Positions 56,008 to 64,000 of a DNA stretch of 64,000 nt are shown here, in pieces. This DNA comes from Achromobacter marplatensis. Lineage in GTDB: Bacteria; Pseudomonadota; Gammaproteobacteria; Burkholderiales; Burkholderiaceae_B. Where the stretch lies: contig NZ_NJIG01000023.1 in assembly GCF_002209535.1 (NCBI RefSeq), positions 17,494 to 81,493 on the forward strand, read 5' to 3'. The position numbers and the translations under genes are program-made. The notes beneath the pieces are model-generated. The model was not told where the DNA came from. It saw nothing but the letters and a program-made list of their open reading frames with translations, and did no database searches. Position 1 is the stretch's first letter. Each line of letters opens with the position of its first letter.

Positions 56008-56835
56008 CTAGCGGGCCGCTTCCAGCTTCTGCTGATAATCGGTCTTCACAAAACCGGCGAACGACTTCTCGGTGACCGCCAGGAACTCCCGCGACGCATA
56101 GGCCGCAGCAATATCCTTCACATAGGGCTTGTCCAGGTCGGCCGTGCGCACGGCCACCAGGTTCTGGTAGGTAGGCGTGGTCTTCTCAAGCGCCAGCGCC
56201 GAGGTCAGCTTCAGCCCCGACGCCAACGCAAAGTTGCCATTCACGAACGAGTAGTCGGTATCGTCCAGCGAGCGCGGCAGTTGCGCGGCTTCAAGCGGAA
56301 TCAGCTTGATCTTCTTCACATTCACGGCCACGTCCTTCTCGGACACCTGCAAGGGGTCATAGCCTTCGCGCAGCTTCACCCAGCCCAGTTCCTCCAACAC
56401 CACCAGCGCGCGCGCCTGGTTCGTCGGGTCGTTGGGCACGGCCACGCTGACGCCATCGGGCGCGGCGTCCACGCTCTTGTACTTCTTGCTGTAGATGGCG
56501 ATCGGTGCGGTAGGAACCTTCACCAGTTCGGACAATTCCAGCTTGTTCTTGGCGGCGAAATTCTTCAGGTAGACCACGTGCTGGAACGCGTTTGCGTCCA
56601 GCGCGCCTTGCGCCAGCGCGAAGTTCGGCTGGATGTAGTCGTTGAACTCCACGATCTTGACCGTGTAGCCCTGCTTCTCCAGGATGGGCTTGATGCCCAG
56701 CTTGATCTGGTCGCTATAGGGGCCGGCTGTGGCGCCGAACACGATTTCCTTCTTGGCCGGGTCCGCCGCGTGCGCGGCGCCGGCGACGGTCAGCGCGGCC
56801 AGCGCCGCGATCAGGGTAGAGCGGGAAAATACCAT
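56008..56835 (-). CDS. metQ: MetQ/NlpA-type substrate-binding protein
   Basis: This 275-residue periplasmic protein has a signal peptide (cleavage near AGAAHA-AD) and the NlpA core GATAGPYSDQIKLGIKPILE, NFALAQGALDANAFQHVVYL and IPLEAAQLPRSLDD. MetQ binds methionine. It follows metI by 17 bases and a GAGGA site precedes the start at 56835. A second, diverged MetQ-type protein heads the operon. Confidence 0.92.
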   Translation of the reverse strand: MVFSRSTLIAALAALTVAGAAHAADPAKKEIVFGATAGPYSDQIKLGIKPILEKQGYTVKIVEFNDYIQPNFALAQGALDANAFQHVVYLKNFAAKNKLELSELVKVPTAPIAIYSKKYKSVDAAPDGVSVAVPNDPTNQARALVVLEELGWVKLREGYDPLQVSEKDVAVNVKKIKLIPLEAAQLPRSLDDTDYSFVNGNFALASGLKLTSALALEKTTPTYQNLVAVRTADLDKPYVKDIAAAYASREFLAVTEKSFAGFVKTDYQQKLEAAR

Positions 56836-56852
56836 GGGAGTCCTCATTGGAT

Positions 56853-57518
56853 TCAACGCTTGTCGATGCGGCGCGCGACGGTATTGCCGGCAACCTGGAT
56901 GATCTGCACCAGCACGACGAGCAGCGCCACCGTCAGCACCATCACGTCGGTCTGGAAGCGGTAGTAGCCATAGCGGATGGCCAGGTCGCCGATGCCGCCG
57001 CCGCCCACCACGCCGGCCACCGCCGAGTACGAAAGAAAGCTCACCGCCAGCACCGTCAGCGCCAGCACCAGGCCCGAACGCGCTTCCACCAGCAGCACGC
57101 GGCGCACGATCTGCAGCTCGGACGCGCCGGCGGCATGCGCCGCCTCGATCACGCCGCGCGGCACGTCGCGCAGGCACTGTTCCACCAGCCGCGCAAAGTA
57201 CGGGATCGCCGCGAAAGACAGCGGCACCGCCGCCGCCACGGGCCCGATGGAGGTGCCCGCGATCACGCGCGTGAAGGGCACCAGCGCCACCAGCAGGATG
57301 ATGAACGGGAACGAGCGCACGGTATTCACCGTCCAGCTCAGCAGCCGATGCACCACGGGGCGGTCCAGCGACTGGCCCGGCCCGGTCAGGAACACCAGCA
57401 CCCCGAGGGGCCCCCCCAGGAGGATCGACGCCGCCAGCGCGATCGCCAGCATCAGGAAGGTCTGGCCGACCGCCACGCCCAGCTCGGGCAGCAACTGCAC
57501 AAAGGTATCCAGCATCAT
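56853..57518 (-). CDS. metI: Methionine-type ABC permease
   Basis: This 221-residue inner-membrane protein has five hydrophobic segments and the EAA loop that contacts the ATPase (IEAAHAAGASELQIVRRVLL). Such permeases form a dimer with MetN. The start overlaps the metN stop by four bases (ATGA). Confidence 0.92.
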   Translation of the reverse strand: MMLDTFVQLLPELGVAVGQTFLMLAIALAASILLGGPLGVLVFLTGPGQSLDRPVVHRLLSWTVNTVRSFPFIILLVALVPFTRVIAGTSIGPVAAAVPLSFAAIPYFARLVEQCLRDVPRGVIEAAHAAGASELQIVRRVLLVEARSGLVLALTVLAVSFLSYSAVAGVVGGGGIGDLAIRYGYYRFQTDVMVLTVALLVVLVQIIQVAGNTVARRIDKR

Positions 57519-58315
57519 GCGACCTCTTCGTAGGGGTGGGTGGCTTCGCGGATGAGTTCGCGTCCCAGCGCGGAAGACAGGTGCACGTTGGCGCCAGAGA
57601 TCTCGGCCTGCTCCAGCACCTGCCCGTTCTCCATCACGGCCACATGGCGGCACAGGGCGCGCACCACGGCCAGTTCGTGCGTGACGATCACGATGGTCAC
57701 GCCCAGGCGCTTGTTGATGTCGCGCAGCACGGCCAGCACCGACCGCGTGGTTTCGGGGTCGAGCGCCGAGGTGGGTTCGTCGCACAGCAGCACGGCGGGC
57801 TCGCTGGCCAGGGCGCGCGCGATCGCCACGCGCTGCTTCTGCCCGCCCGACAACTGCGCTGGGTAGCTGGCGGTCTTGTCGGTCAGGCCGACGATATCCA
57901 GGCAGTCCCGCACGCGCGCGGCGATCTGTTCACGGGTGCGCCCGCCATGCACCCGCAACGGGAAGGCGACGTTTTCAAACACGGTCTCGTTCTGCAGCAG
58001 GTTGAACTGCTGGAAGATCATGCCGATGTGCTGGCGCGCGCCGCGCAGTTCGCGCTTGGACAGCGCAGTCAGTTCGGTGCCCGCCACATGCACCGCGCCC
58101 GCATCCGGGCGTTCCAGCAGGTTGATCAGGCGCAGCAGCGTGGACTTGCCCGCGCCGCTCTTGCCGATGATGCCGAAGGTGTCGCCGGCGCGGATCGACA
58201 GCGACACGTCGCGCACGGCATCGAACCGGCCCGCACGCGTGGCAAACGCCTTGCTGACGGCATCCAGGCGGATCACCGGCTGCGGTACGGCGGGAAGGGG
58301 GGAAATCTGGCTCAT
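57515..58315 (-). CDS. metN: Methionine-type ABC ATPase, short form
   Basis: This 266-residue ATPase has intact catalytic motifs: Walker A GIIGKSGAGKST, Q-loop IFQQFNLL, signature LSGGQKQR, Walker B LLCDEPTSALD and switch His (VTHELAV). It is shorter than E. coli MetN (343 residues) and lacks the C-terminal NIL/ACT domain that mediates inhibition by methionine. The start at 58315 follows the usual layout. Confidence 0.92.
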   Translation of the reverse strand: MSQISPLPAVPQPVIRLDAVSKAFATRAGRFDAVRDVSLSIRAGDTFGIIGKSGAGKSTLLRLINLLERPDAGAVHVAGTELTALSKRELRGARQHIGMIFQQFNLLQNETVFENVAFPLRVHGGRTREQIAARVRDCLDIVGLTDKTASYPAQLSGGQKQRVAIARALASEPAVLLCDEPTSALDPETTRSVLAVLRDINKRLGVTIVIVTHELAVVRALCRHVAVMENGQVLEQAEISGANVHLSSALGRELIREATHPYEEVA

Positions 58316-58343
58316 CGCGAAGTTCCGGTCAGGGTCGGGCGCA

Positions 58344-59579
58344 TCAGGAATACGCGGTGGGTTCGGGAATCTGGTCCAGCAACGCAAAGCGTCCCAGGTC
58401 GCGGACCTTGTAGGCCACGGGGTCATGCAACGTGTGCACGCGGGCATTGCGCCAGAAGCGGTCATAGCCGTGGCGCGCGGCGGTAGAGCTGGCGCCCGTC
58501 ACGTCGAACAGGTCGGAACCGACCTCCAGCGCGGCACGATGGGCCAGCACTTTTGCCTGGGCGCCGGCCACGGCCACCTGCCCGCGCTCGTCCGCCGTCA
58601 CGGAAGGCCCGCGGGCTAGCGCGCCATCCAGCGCCAGGCCTGCCTGATCGGTCAACGCCTCTGCCGCCCGCACCCGCAGCCAAAATTCGCCGAAGCGCTC
58701 CTGCACATAGGGGTCATCGGCATGGCGCTGCACGCCCGACGAAAACCACGGCCGCGCGTCGTCGCGCACATAGCGCCGGGCTTCCTGGTAGGCGCCCTGC
58801 GCGATGCCCAGATACAGATTCGTCATGATCAGCTGGGCGATCTGCGAGCGCAGCGTGGCGCGCGGGGTCGGCGTCGTGCCGGGCGCCTGCAGCACGTGGA
58901 TCGATTCCAGCCGGACGTGGTCGAACCGCACCGTGCCGCTGTCGGTCTGTCGCTGGCCGAATGCGTCCCAGTCCGGATTGACGGTGATGCCGTCGGCCCG
59001 CGTCGGCAAGGCCGCGATCAGCGCGGTATCCGACGCCTTGTGCCACGCCGAAATCGTCAGCAGATCCGAGCCGACCGAACCCGAGCTGAAGCCCTTCACG
59101 CCGTCCACGCGATAGCCGTCGAGTTCGGCGCGCGCGATCACGCGACGGTCCAGCGGATTCAGCGCATTGCCCCAGAACAGATTGCGCTCGACCGTCGGCT
59201 CCAGGAAATAGGCGTGTTGCTCGGCCGTGCCGTAGAGCAGCACGCCGGCGATCTGCAGATGATGGAAGCCGAAGACGTGCGCCAGGGCGCTGTCGGCCTG
59301 CGCCAAGCGTCGCACCGCATGCAGCACGGTGGACCAGCTGGCGCCCGCGCCGCCGTAGGCGGTGGGCACCGACAGGCGCAAGAGGCCGCTTGCACGGATC
59401 AGTTCGCGCTCGGCGGCCGCGTGCCCGCCCTGACGGTCGCGTTCGACTGCGGTGGCGGCCAGTTGCGCCGCCAAGGCGTCCACCGCGCTTGCGGAGTCCG
59501 CCGCCCGCGACGGCGCGGCGCCGGCGGGGTCCGGATGCCTGGCGTCCCGCGCGTCTTGAAGGGATTGAATCTTGGCCAT
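58344..59579 (-). CDS. sfnB: SfnB-family acyl-CoA dehydrogenase-like sulfur oxidoreductase
   Basis: This 411-residue flavoprotein is in the acyl-CoA dehydrogenase superfamily, in the group linked to sulfur acquisition. Segments include SVPTAYGGAGASWSTV, HVFGFHHLQIAG and VGSDLFDVTGASSTAARHGY. SfnB-type enzymes act in use of dimethylsulfone and sulfonates. It is located between metN and the SsuC-like gene, fitting that role. Confidence 0.88.
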   Translation of the reverse strand: MAKIQSLQDARDARHPDPAGAAPSRAADSASAVDALAAQLAATAVERDRQGGHAAAERELIRASGLLRLSVPTAYGGAGASWSTVLHAVRRLAQADSALAHVFGFHHLQIAGVLLYGTAEQHAYFLEPTVERNLFWGNALNPLDRRVIARAELDGYRVDGVKGFSSGSVGSDLLTISAWHKASDTALIAALPTRADGITVNPDWDAFGQRQTDSGTVRFDHVRLESIHVLQAPGTTPTPRATLRSQIAQLIMTNLYLGIAQGAYQEARRYVRDDARPWFSSGVQRHADDPYVQERFGEFWLRVRAAEALTDQAGLALDGALARGPSVTADERGQVAVAGAQAKVLAHRAALEVGSDLFDVTGASSTAARHGYDRFWRNARVHTLHDPVAYKVRDLGRFALLDQIPEPTAYS

Positions 59580-59589
59580 GATTGAGTTC

Positions 59590-60177
59590 CTAGTAAGCGC
59601 CAGCGCGATCCGGCACGAAGGCGGCATCCCAGCGCAATGCGTGGCGCGCCAACACGCGGACGAGCGCATCCGTGGCAAGGGCCAGCAGCGCGTAGAGCAG
59701 GATGGGAACGAACGCCGCGTGGCCGCTTCTAGATCCCGTGGTGGCGATATCGACCGTCACCCGCAACACCCAGAACAGCGCCAGCGCCAGGCGCGCGCCG
59801 GACAGCACCGCGGGCAGGGCGCCGGGCAGGATCACGTCGCGCCACAGCGGCCAGCCAGCCAGGCCGACCGAACGGCCCATTTCGATAAGCTTCCGATCCC
59901 CGGCACGCACGCCCTGCCAGCCGCCCAGCACGGCCCCCAGCAATGCTGCCGCGGCCGCGCCCCACAGGCCGACCCGCAGCGGCGCCCACAGTTCGCCCGA
60001 GCCGGCGGCCGAGACCGCGGCTGACAGCACCGCGGACGGCGCCGGCAGGTCACGCGCAAGCGGCCATCCGGCCAGCGACGCCAGTTGCCAAAGCGCCAGC
60101 AACCCCGCAGCCGCCACCCAGGGCACAAGCGCCTTGCGCACCGGGCGGTGGCGATGGGAGGGGCTGGCGGCGGCCAT
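59590..60177 (-). CDS. Shortened SsuC-like ABC permease
   Basis: This 195-residue protein matches the start and end of SsuC/TauC permeases (ALWQLASLAGWP near the N terminus; GDRKLIEMGRSVGLAGWPLW and VILPGALPAVLSGARLALAL in the C-terminal half). About 70 residues seen in normal members, including two central membrane helices, are absent between GAVLGG and WQGVRAGD, in frame. The EAA-like loop is kept. It is probably non-functional, or else a reduced form. The start overlaps the ssuD stop by one base. Confidence 0.8.
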   Translation of the reverse strand: MAAASPSHRHRPVRKALVPWVAAAGLLALWQLASLAGWPLARDLPAPSAVLSAAVSAAGSGELWAPLRVGLWGAAAAALLGAVLGGWQGVRAGDRKLIEMGRSVGLAGWPLWRDVILPGALPAVLSGARLALALFWVLRVTVDIATTGSRSGHAAFVPILLYALLALATDALVRVLARHALRWDAAFVPDRAGAY

Positions 60178-61349
60178 CAGCTTGCCGATTCCTTGGGCAC
60201 CAGTTCAGTCGCCATGACTTCACCGAACGGCCCCGTCAGCACCGTGTTGCCGACCTGACGCTGGCCCTTGCCGGGCAGCAGCGGAAACACCAGTTCGGCA
60301 AAGCGGTAAGACTCTTCCAGATGCGGATAGCCGGAGAAGATGAACGTGTCGATGCCCAGGTCCGCGTATTCCTGGATGCGCGCGGCGACCGTCTGCGGAT
60401 CGCCGACCAGCGCCGTGCCCGCCCCGCCACGCACGAGTCCCACGCCGGCCCACAAGTTGGGGGATATCTCCAGATGCGAACGGCCGCCCTGGTCGTCGCT
60501 GAGCTTGCCGCCATGCAAGGCGGCCATGCGGCGCTGGCCTTCGGAATCCATCTTCGAGAATGCAGCTTGCGCGGCGCGCACCGAGTCTTCGCTCAAGTGG
60601 CTGATCAGTTCGTCCGCCGCGGCCCAGGCGGCGTCCTCCGTTTCACGCACGATGACGTGCAGGCGGATACCGAAACGCACCGTCCTGCCATGCTTGGCGG
60701 CGCGCTCGCGCACGTCCGCGATTTTCCGGGCCACCGCTTCAGGCGGTTCGCCCCACGTCAGGTACACGTCCAGCTGTTCGGCGGCCAACTCATGGGCGGC
60801 CTCGGACGAGCCGCCGAAATACAACGGCGGATACGGTTTCTGCACGGGCGGGTAGATGACCTTCCCGCCTTTGGACACCAGTTGCTCGCCCTGAAAGCTG
60901 TAGCCTTCGGCCTCGTGGCTGTTTTCCAGGATGCCGCGCCAGATCTTCAAGTAGTCGGCGGTGATCGCGTAGCGTTCGTCGTGGCTGACGAAGACGCCGT
61001 CGCCTTCCAGTTCACCAGGGTCGCCGCCCGTCACCACGTTGACCAGCAAGCGGCCTTCGGACAAGCGGTCGAACGTGGCGGCCATGCGCGCCGAGAACTG
61101 CGGCGAGCTGACGCCAGGCCGGATCGCCACCAGGAACTTCAGCTTGCGGGTGGCGCCGATCAGGCTGGAGGCCACCACCCAGGCGTCTTCGCAGGACCGG
61201 CCGGTAGGCAGCAGCACGCCGTCGTAACCCAGCGTGTCCGCGGCCACGGCCACCTGGCGGAAATAGTCATAGCTTGCGGCGCGCGCGCCTTGGCTGGTGC
61301 CCAGGTAGCGTGAATCGCCATGCGTGGGGATGAACCAGAAGACATCCAT
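60177..61349 (-). CDS. ssuD: FMNH2-dependent alkanesulfonate monooxygenase
   Basis: This 390-residue luciferase-like enzyme cleaves the C-S bond of alkanesulfonates, releasing sulfite. Family segments are FWFIPTHGDSRYLGT, DGVLLPTGRSCEDAWV, VNVVTGGDP, and the C-terminal FIFSGYPHLEESYRFAELVFPLL. It needs reduced FMN from SsuE, which is encoded 13 bases upstream in the same operon. Confidence 0.95.
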   Translation of the reverse strand: MDVFWFIPTHGDSRYLGTSQGARAASYDYFRQVAVAADTLGYDGVLLPTGRSCEDAWVVASSLIGATRKLKFLVAIRPGVSSPQFSARMAATFDRLSEGRLLVNVVTGGDPGELEGDGVFVSHDERYAITADYLKIWRGILENSHEAEGYSFQGEQLVSKGGKVIYPPVQKPYPPLYFGGSSEAAHELAAEQLDVYLTWGEPPEAVARKIADVRERAAKHGRTVRFGIRLHVIVRETEDAAWAAADELISHLSEDSVRAAQAAFSKMDSEGQRRMAALHGGKLSDDQGGRSHLEISPNLWAGVGLVRGGAGTALVGDPQTVAARIQEYADLGIDTFIFSGYPHLEESYRFAELVFPLLPGKGQRQVGNTVLTGPFGEVMATELVPKESAS

Positions 61350-61362
61350 TGCAAATCTCCGG

Positions 61363-61956
61363 TCAGACGCTGAAGCCGCCCGCAAGCGCGAGCCGGCCCA
61401 GGTCATAGGCTTCATGGGCAACGACGCCGCGCGGCAGCACCTGCTCGGCCAGCCGGTCGACCGAGTCTTCCAGCCGCTCGCGGACGTCATCGTCGATATG
61501 GATACTGCCGTCGTCTTCTACCCGCACCTGCTTGTCGGTGGCGTAGACGCCGGCCAGGATGTGCCGCGCGCCCAAGGCGGACAGCACCGGCTTCAAGCCG
61601 TACTCCAGCGCAAGCAGATGGGCAGGGCTGCCGCCCGTGGCGATCGGCAGCACGACCTTGCCCGCCAGCGCCTTTTCATCCAGAAGGTCCAGCACGGCCT
61701 TCAGGCCGCCGGAGAACGACGCCTTGTAGACCGGCGTCGAAATCAGCACCGCGTCGGCGGTTCCTACGCGCGCCCGCAACGCGCCGGCCGCGGCGCCCGA
61801 ATAGTGCCCTTCGATCAGCTCTTCGGCCGGGATGTCGCGCAAGCCCAATTCGACGACGCCCAATCCGCGCGAACGCAGCAGGTGAGCGGCGTGGCGCAGC
61901 AACGCGGAAGAACGGGAACGCTGTGACGGGCTGCCCGCCAACGTGATGATGCTCAT
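61363..61956 (-). CDS. ssuE: NADPH-dependent FMN reductase
   Basis: This 197-residue flavodoxin-like reductase supplies FMNH2 to SsuD. It has the N-terminal ITLAGSPSQRSRSSAL and the central STPVYKASFSGGLKAVLDLL. It is adjacent to ssuD, with the usual order ssuE-ssuD. Confidence 0.93.
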   Translation of the reverse strand: MSIITLAGSPSQRSRSSALLRHAAHLLRSRGLGVVELGLRDIPAEELIEGHYSGAAAGALRARVGTADAVLISTPVYKASFSGGLKAVLDLLDEKALAGKVVLPIATGGSPAHLLALEYGLKPVLSALGARHILAGVYATDKQVRVEDDGSIHIDDDVRERLEDSVDRLAEQVLPRGVVAHEAYDLGRLALAGGFSV

Positions 61957-61979
61957 GATGATTCGCCGGAGATCGCGCG

Positions 61980-62780
61980 TTAGAAAGCGGGGATGAGGGA
62001 ACCCTTGAATTCCTTCTCGATGTAGGCGCGCACTTCGGGCGACTGGTAGGCCGCCACCAGCTTCTTCACCCAGGGTTGGTCGCGGTCTTTGGTCCGCACG
62101 GCGATGAGGTTGGCGTAAGGCCCATCAGCGGCCTCGCGCCCGATCGCATCACGCGCCGGCACCAGACCGGCCTGCTCGGCGTAATCGTTATTGATCGACG
62201 CCGCCGTCAAGTCATCCAGCGAACGCGGCAACTGCGCGGCATCCAGCGCCACCAGCTTGATCTTGCGCGGATTCGACACCACATCGAGCGGCGTCGCGGT
62301 GTTCTTTTGCTCGGCCTCTGGCTTCAAGGTGATGATCTTGTAGGCCGCCAGCAAGCGCAGGGCGCGGTTGCCGTTGGAAGGATCGTTCTGAATGCCGACC
62401 GACGCGCCTTCAGGCAAGTCGTTCAACGATTTGATCTTGCGGGAATAGAAACCTAACGGCGCGGTGACGGTCAGCCCGACCGGAACGATATCGAAGCCAC
62501 GCGCCTTGATCTGGTTATCCAGGAACGGCTTGTGCTGAAACGCATTGGCGTCGAGGTCGCCGGCGTTGAGGGCAGCGTTGGGGAGCTGGTAGTCGTTGAA
62601 TTTGACGAGCTTGATGGTCAAGCCGTCACGGGCGGCAACCTTCTGGACCACATCAAAGATCTTCTCCGCCGTGCCGACGGAGATGCCGACGGTGACGGTG
62701 TTCTTGTCTTCAGCGTGTGCAGGCGCGGCGAAGGCGATGGCAAGGGTTGAAGCGGCTAACAGGCGAAGCAGCGATGACAT
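61980..62780 (-). CDS. MetQ/NlpA-type substrate-binding protein
   Basis: This 266-residue protein has a signal peptide (ending near AAPAHA) and the NlpA core AALNAGDLDANAFQHKPFLD and LVALDAAQLPRSLDD. It is the first gene of the sulfur operon, where an SsuA sulfonate-binding protein would normally be found. It may serve the MetNI transporter with a different ligand. Confidence 0.9.
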   Translation of the reverse strand: MSSLLRLLAASTLAIAFAAPAHAEDKNTVTVGISVGTAEKIFDVVQKVAARDGLTIKLVKFNDYQLPNAALNAGDLDANAFQHKPFLDNQIKARGFDIVPVGLTVTAPLGFYSRKIKSLNDLPEGASVGIQNDPSNGNRALRLLAAYKIITLKPEAEQKNTATPLDVVSNPRKIKLVALDAAQLPRSLDDLTAASINNDYAEQAGLVPARDAIGREAADGPYANLIAVRTKDRDQPWVKKLVAAYQSPEVRAYIEKEFKGSLIPAF

Positions 62781-62986
62781 GAGGATGTGTCCAGGAGACG
62801 GAGTGATTAAGGGATTCTGTCATCGCGGATGGACGGGGAAAAATACTTAGTCGGTATGAAGTTATGTCTTGAGGTGGTGGTGGATACGGGGGTTATCGAT
62901 TTTTGGAAATATGGGGATATTGCTGGGGGTTCTTAAACGTTTTTGGTTGGGTTGGTATTGATTGTTGGGGGGAGGGTTCTTTTGAC

Positions 62987-63164
62987 GCCCGGTGTGGCGG
63001 TGGCCTGGGGTGCGCGGGTCAACGATTGCGGTCCGGAGCCTTCGCTCCGGACTTGCCTCGGCGGCCCCCCCCGTCGTCATCTTCGTCACCGCCTACGGCA
63101 GTTCCTTCAGATTCCCTCGGGCTTATCGACTCCCCGCGCACCCCAGGCCACCGCCACGCCGGGC
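62987..63164. repeat. Large inverted repeat with 32-bp arms
   Basis: The arms at 62987-63018 and 63133-63164 match at 31 of 32 positions. The 114-base centre contains a perfect hairpin GTCCGGAGC-CTTC-GCTCCGGAC at 63031-63052. It looks like a dispersed structured element. Confidence 0.8.
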
Positions 63165-63432
63165 TTCGGTGGTTGAATCTTTACCGTCGCTGGGGAGGGT
63201 GCCGTTCTTAAGGTTCTCATCACCGATGGGGGGTGGTGGAGGATCTTGCGGGGCCCGCTCCCGGCCGGCCGCGCGGGCGGCCTTGGGGAGCTTACGCATT
63301 GTCTTGCGTCGTGTGGGGGTTCGCTTCGCGTGTGGGTCGGGGTGGGGTGGGCGTTCTTCTGTCCGGTTTTTCCGGTTTGGCATTTCTTGCGAGGTGGTCC
63401 TTGCTGGCCCCACAAGGATGTTGTTCGTGTTC

Positions 63433-63581
63433 CGTAGGATGGGTGGAGTGCGTTCGGGTAGACCCAAGTACGCGGACCTGTGTCGCACGCAACCCATCAT
63501 CGTCGCAGGCCATCAGATGGGTTGCGCGCGATGGACGTCTCCGTCCTGATGCCGGGTTTGCCGCGCTCCACCCATCCTACG
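63433..63581. repeat. Nested inverted-repeat element
   Basis: The outer arms CGTAGGATGGGTGGAG (63433-63448) and its complement (63566-63581) are perfect. The inner arms GCAACCCATC (63489-63498) and GATGGGTTGC (63516-63525) are also perfect. The same half-motifs occur in swapped nesting at 15502-15649. Confidence 0.8.
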
Positions 63582-63617
63582 AACGCATAGCCGAAGCCCA
63601 TGACAGTCTCCCTATTA

Positions 63618-63678
63618 GACGGGTGGCGCGCGCGCAGATGGAGCTACGCAAACAGCTATCTGCCGCGCGCCACCCGTC
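63618..63678. repeat. Stem-loop with about 20-bp arms
   Basis: The arms start GACGGGTGGCGCGCG and end CGCGCGCCACCCGTC with one base of length difference, around an 18-base loop. No gene overlaps it. It may be a transcription terminator or part of the surrounding repeat cluster. Confidence 0.6.
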
Positions 63679-64000
63679 GCTCCACCCTCCCCAATTGGGC
63701 GCGGGACCACTAGCAAACCGCTCCCCATCTGCGCGCAAGCGACCACACCCCCAAACGACACCAGACGCGTATGCCGATTGGCGCCGCCCGGGCGGCGGCA
63801 ATTCGGCGGGCCCCGCAGCACTCGTCAGTAAACAGAGGCCTGACTGCGCCGCGATCCAAGACTTCCGCAGCTCGTCGGCGCTGTCGGCGTGACGGCGCGC
63901 AACCTTGATGCGCCCGAGGGAATCCGAAGGGAGCCGAAGGCGGACGAGATTCTATGGTTTGGGTCAACCTACACCCGGACGCAGTTTCCCGGGATCGAAG

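Larger units (their letters stand above)
62781..64000. other. Repeat-rich intergenic region
   Basis: This 1.2 kb segment has no convincing gene; open frames here lack recognisable domains and overlap repeats. The part near 62820-62980 is relatively AT-rich and should hold the promoter of the sulfur operon. The rest contains three inverted-repeat elements (62987-63164, 63433-63581, 63618-63678). Confidence 0.7.

Noticed and set aside
62862..63967. Several small open frames near the right end
   Set aside because: They overlap inverted repeats, show low-complexity Pro/Arg peptides and have no domains or convincing ribosome-binding sites.

Overview
The window looks like a chromosomal segment of a high-GC betaproteobacterium of the Alcaligenaceae, most like Achromobacter or Bordetella. 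The reasons are two Bug/TctC-type binding proteins, the gene order mltA-apaG-rpe-gph-trpEGDC, and dispersed GC-rich repeats of a kind found in that group. No sequence search was run, so genus and family names rest on recognising motifs and gene order.

Layout. 0.1-1.9 kb: the 5' part of an ATP synthase operon (atpI, atpB, atpE, minus strand). 2.4-6.8 kb: a DUF1254 protein, an enoyl-CoA hydratase and a divergent M61 peptidase. 6.8-12.2 kb: a beta-ketoadipate set (Bug, pcaI, pcaJ, Bug, a LysR regulator and divergent pcaD). 12.2-14.0 kb: an AraC regulator behind a strong Fur box, and a flavoprotein. 14.2-22.1 kb: housekeeping genes (folB, ttcA, a 2-hydroxyacid dehydrogenase, dsbC, an Ubi hydroxylase, mltA, apaG, rpe, gph). 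22.1-26.3 kb: trpEGDC behind a Trp-rich leader peptide and an attenuator. 26.3-30.4 kb: an AcoR-type sigma-54 activator divergent from an aldehyde dehydrogenase and a DUF779 protein, with a sigma-54 promoter and a candidate enhancer. 30.4-34.6 kb: an HCCA isomerase-like protein with a coupled small ORF, a LysR regulator and a membrane sulfatase.

34.6-46.8 kb is the most coherent system: a complete selenocysteine locus. On the minus strand it carries a respiratory formate dehydrogenase alpha subunit with an in-frame UGA (Sec197) and a bacterial SECIS hairpin just after it, the beta and gamma subunits, fdhE, selA, selB and tRNA-Sec (selC). selD lies a little further on, beyond two plus-strand genes. 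The enzyme and all the factors needed to decode its UGA therefore sit together. One of the two intervening genes, a TlpA-like thioredoxin, is interrupted by an amber codon just before its CxxC site.

46.8-55.0 kb: a second DUF1254 protein, an acyl-CoA thioesterase, a three-gene envelope set (beta-propeller, polysaccharide deacetylase, fatty acid hydroxylase), a DUF2950/DUF3300 pair and a small molybdate-binding Mop protein. 55.1-62.8 kb: a nine-gene minus-strand sulfur-scavenging operon (metQ-type SBP, ssuE, ssuD, a shortened ssuC-like permease, sfnB, metN, metI, metQ and an SsuB-like ATPase with altered catalytic motifs). It has no SsuA, and its SsuB/SsuC pair looks degenerate. 62.8-64.0 kb: no convincing gene, but three inverted-repeat elements.

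Several start codons were chosen from visible ribosome-binding sites or stop/start overlaps. Promoter, operator and enhancer calls are pattern matches only.
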